NCBI RefSeq assembly: GCF_016031635.1
Contig: NZ_JACEGD010000029.1
Location: 17,479-81,478, forward strand
DNA length: 64,000 bases
Direction of reading: 5' to 3'
DNA from: Bradyrhizobium diversitatis
GTDB taxonomy: Bacteria > Pseudomonadota > Alphaproteobacteria > Rhizobiales > Xanthobacteraceae
Shown here: positions 63,614 through 64,000 of the stretch, piece by piece
How the letters are laid out: the number at the start of each line of letters is the position of its first letter
Position numbering within the stretch: the stretch's first letter is position 1
Notes under the pieces: generated by a model
What the model was told of the DNA's origin: nothing
Seen by the model: the letters and a program-made list of their open reading frames with translations, nothing else
Database searches by the model: none
Program-made: the position numbers and the translations under genes

Positions 63614-63747
63614 ATGTCCCGGACGCGGTGCGGCACACAGTGACGCGCCGCAGAGCCGGGACCTAGCAAGCCGCAGCACTCGCTGCAACATGGGCCCCGG
63701 CTCTGCAGCGCACCGCTGAAGGAGCGCTGCGCTGCGTCCGGGGCACA
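63614..63747. repeat. Large palindromic repeat element (copy B)
   Basis: It matches the element at 60941-61074 in its outer GTCCCGGACGCG end, its inner GCAGAGCCGGGAC and GGGCCCCGGCTCTGC parts, and its closing TGCGTCCGGGGCAC. The middle differs. It lies directly after the SDR stop. Confidence 0.8.
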
Positions 63748-63780
63748 AGAGCGGAGTGTTCGCGCGCAACTGCATCAACG

Positions 63781-63862
63781 CCGTCATTGCGAGCGCAGCG
63801 AAGCAATCCAGAATCCCTCCGCGGAAAGACTCTGGATTGCTTCGCTGCGCTCGCAATGACGG
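63781..63862. repeat. Perfect 32-bp inverted repeat
   Basis: Arms at 63781-63812 (beginning CCGTCATTGCGAGCGCAGCG) and 63831-63862 are exact reverse complements around an 18-bp loop. Elements with the CATTGCGAGCGCAGCGAAGC motif are widespread between genes in Bradyrhizobium and relatives. Confidence 0.9.
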
Positions 63863-64000
63863 AGCGTGGGGCGGCGGACATCGCTCTTTCGATTCGCATC
63901 TCACCTGCAGACACATCTTCTCGTTCTCGCGGCTGATCTCGCCCGAGCTTTGCCTGGTCGCTTCACCCTCAAATGAAAGAGGGCGCAGGGAAGGCCGGGA

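Larger units (their letters stand above)
63607..64000. other. Gene-free end of window with repeats
   Basis: There are 394 bp without a convincing gene. Two repeat elements fill most of it (63614-63747 and 63781-63862). The remaining bases show no gene start or promoter that I can support. Confidence 0.6.

Overview
The window looks like a chromosome segment of a Bradyrhizobium-type alphaproteobacterium. The evidence is high GC, alphaproteobacterial forms of all translation proteins (for example a 123-residue S12, a 101-residue S14 with a single Cys, and an 82-residue S17), and intergenic palindromes of the kind scattered through Bradyrhizobium genomes. This assignment rests on recognition of protein and repeat style; no search was run.

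Region 1 (97-15617, all minus strand) is the str-S10-spc ribosomal superoperon in canonical order: rpsL-rpsG-fusA-tuf-rpsJ-rplC-rplD-rplW-rplB-rpsS-rplV-rpsC-rplP-rpmC-rpsQ-rplN-rplX-rplE-rpsN-rpsH-rplF-rplR-rpsE-rpmD-rplO-secY. A TTGACT/TAGAAA promoter lies about 450 nt upstream of rpsL. Palindromic repeats sit in several transcribed spacers.

Region 2 (16469-34408, minus strand) holds an ABC exporter with acidic tails and a fused FAD oxidoreductase-methyltransferase. Then come rpoC, rpoB, rplL, rplJ, a D-2-hydroxyacid dehydrogenase wedged between rplJ and rplA, rplA, rplK, nusG and secE. rpoC ends at a strong terminator, and secE has its own TTGACC-N17-TATTTA promoter.

Region 3 (34748-59353) is an accessory sugar and glycan cluster of about 25 kb, bounded by secE on one side and tRNA-Trp(CCA) on the other. 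A short minus-strand arm (methyltransferase, flippase-like protein, GmhA-like SIS isomerase) diverges from a long plus-strand arm: epimerase, a nucleotidyltransferase-PfkB kinase fusion, a second epimerase, HAD hydrolase, APH-like kinase, split transketolase, two DegT aminotransferases, a 2OG-Fe(II) oxygenase, an LIC12192-type small protein, methyltransferase, WbuC-like cupin and a GT-C-like membrane protein. After a decayed flippase remnant come two more methyltransferases, a Gfo/Idh/MocA oxidoreductase, a second GT-C-like protein on the minus strand, two small membrane proteins and a GT2 transferase. Read together, transketolase, GmhA-like isomerase, PfkB kinase, HAD phosphatase and nucleotidyltransferase can form a complete route from pentose phosphates to an NDP-heptose-like sugar. 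That sugar would then be aminated, oxidised and C- or O-methylated. GT2, flippase-like and GT-C-like proteins would load it on a lipid carrier and transfer it in the periplasm. The final sugar is unknown; this is the most interesting part of the window.

Region 4 (59473-64000) contains tRNA-Trp, a class C beta-lactamase-like serine hydrolase, two SDR oxidoreductases, a histidine phosphatase and several large palindromic repeat elements, including a perfect 32-bp inverted repeat at 63781-63862.
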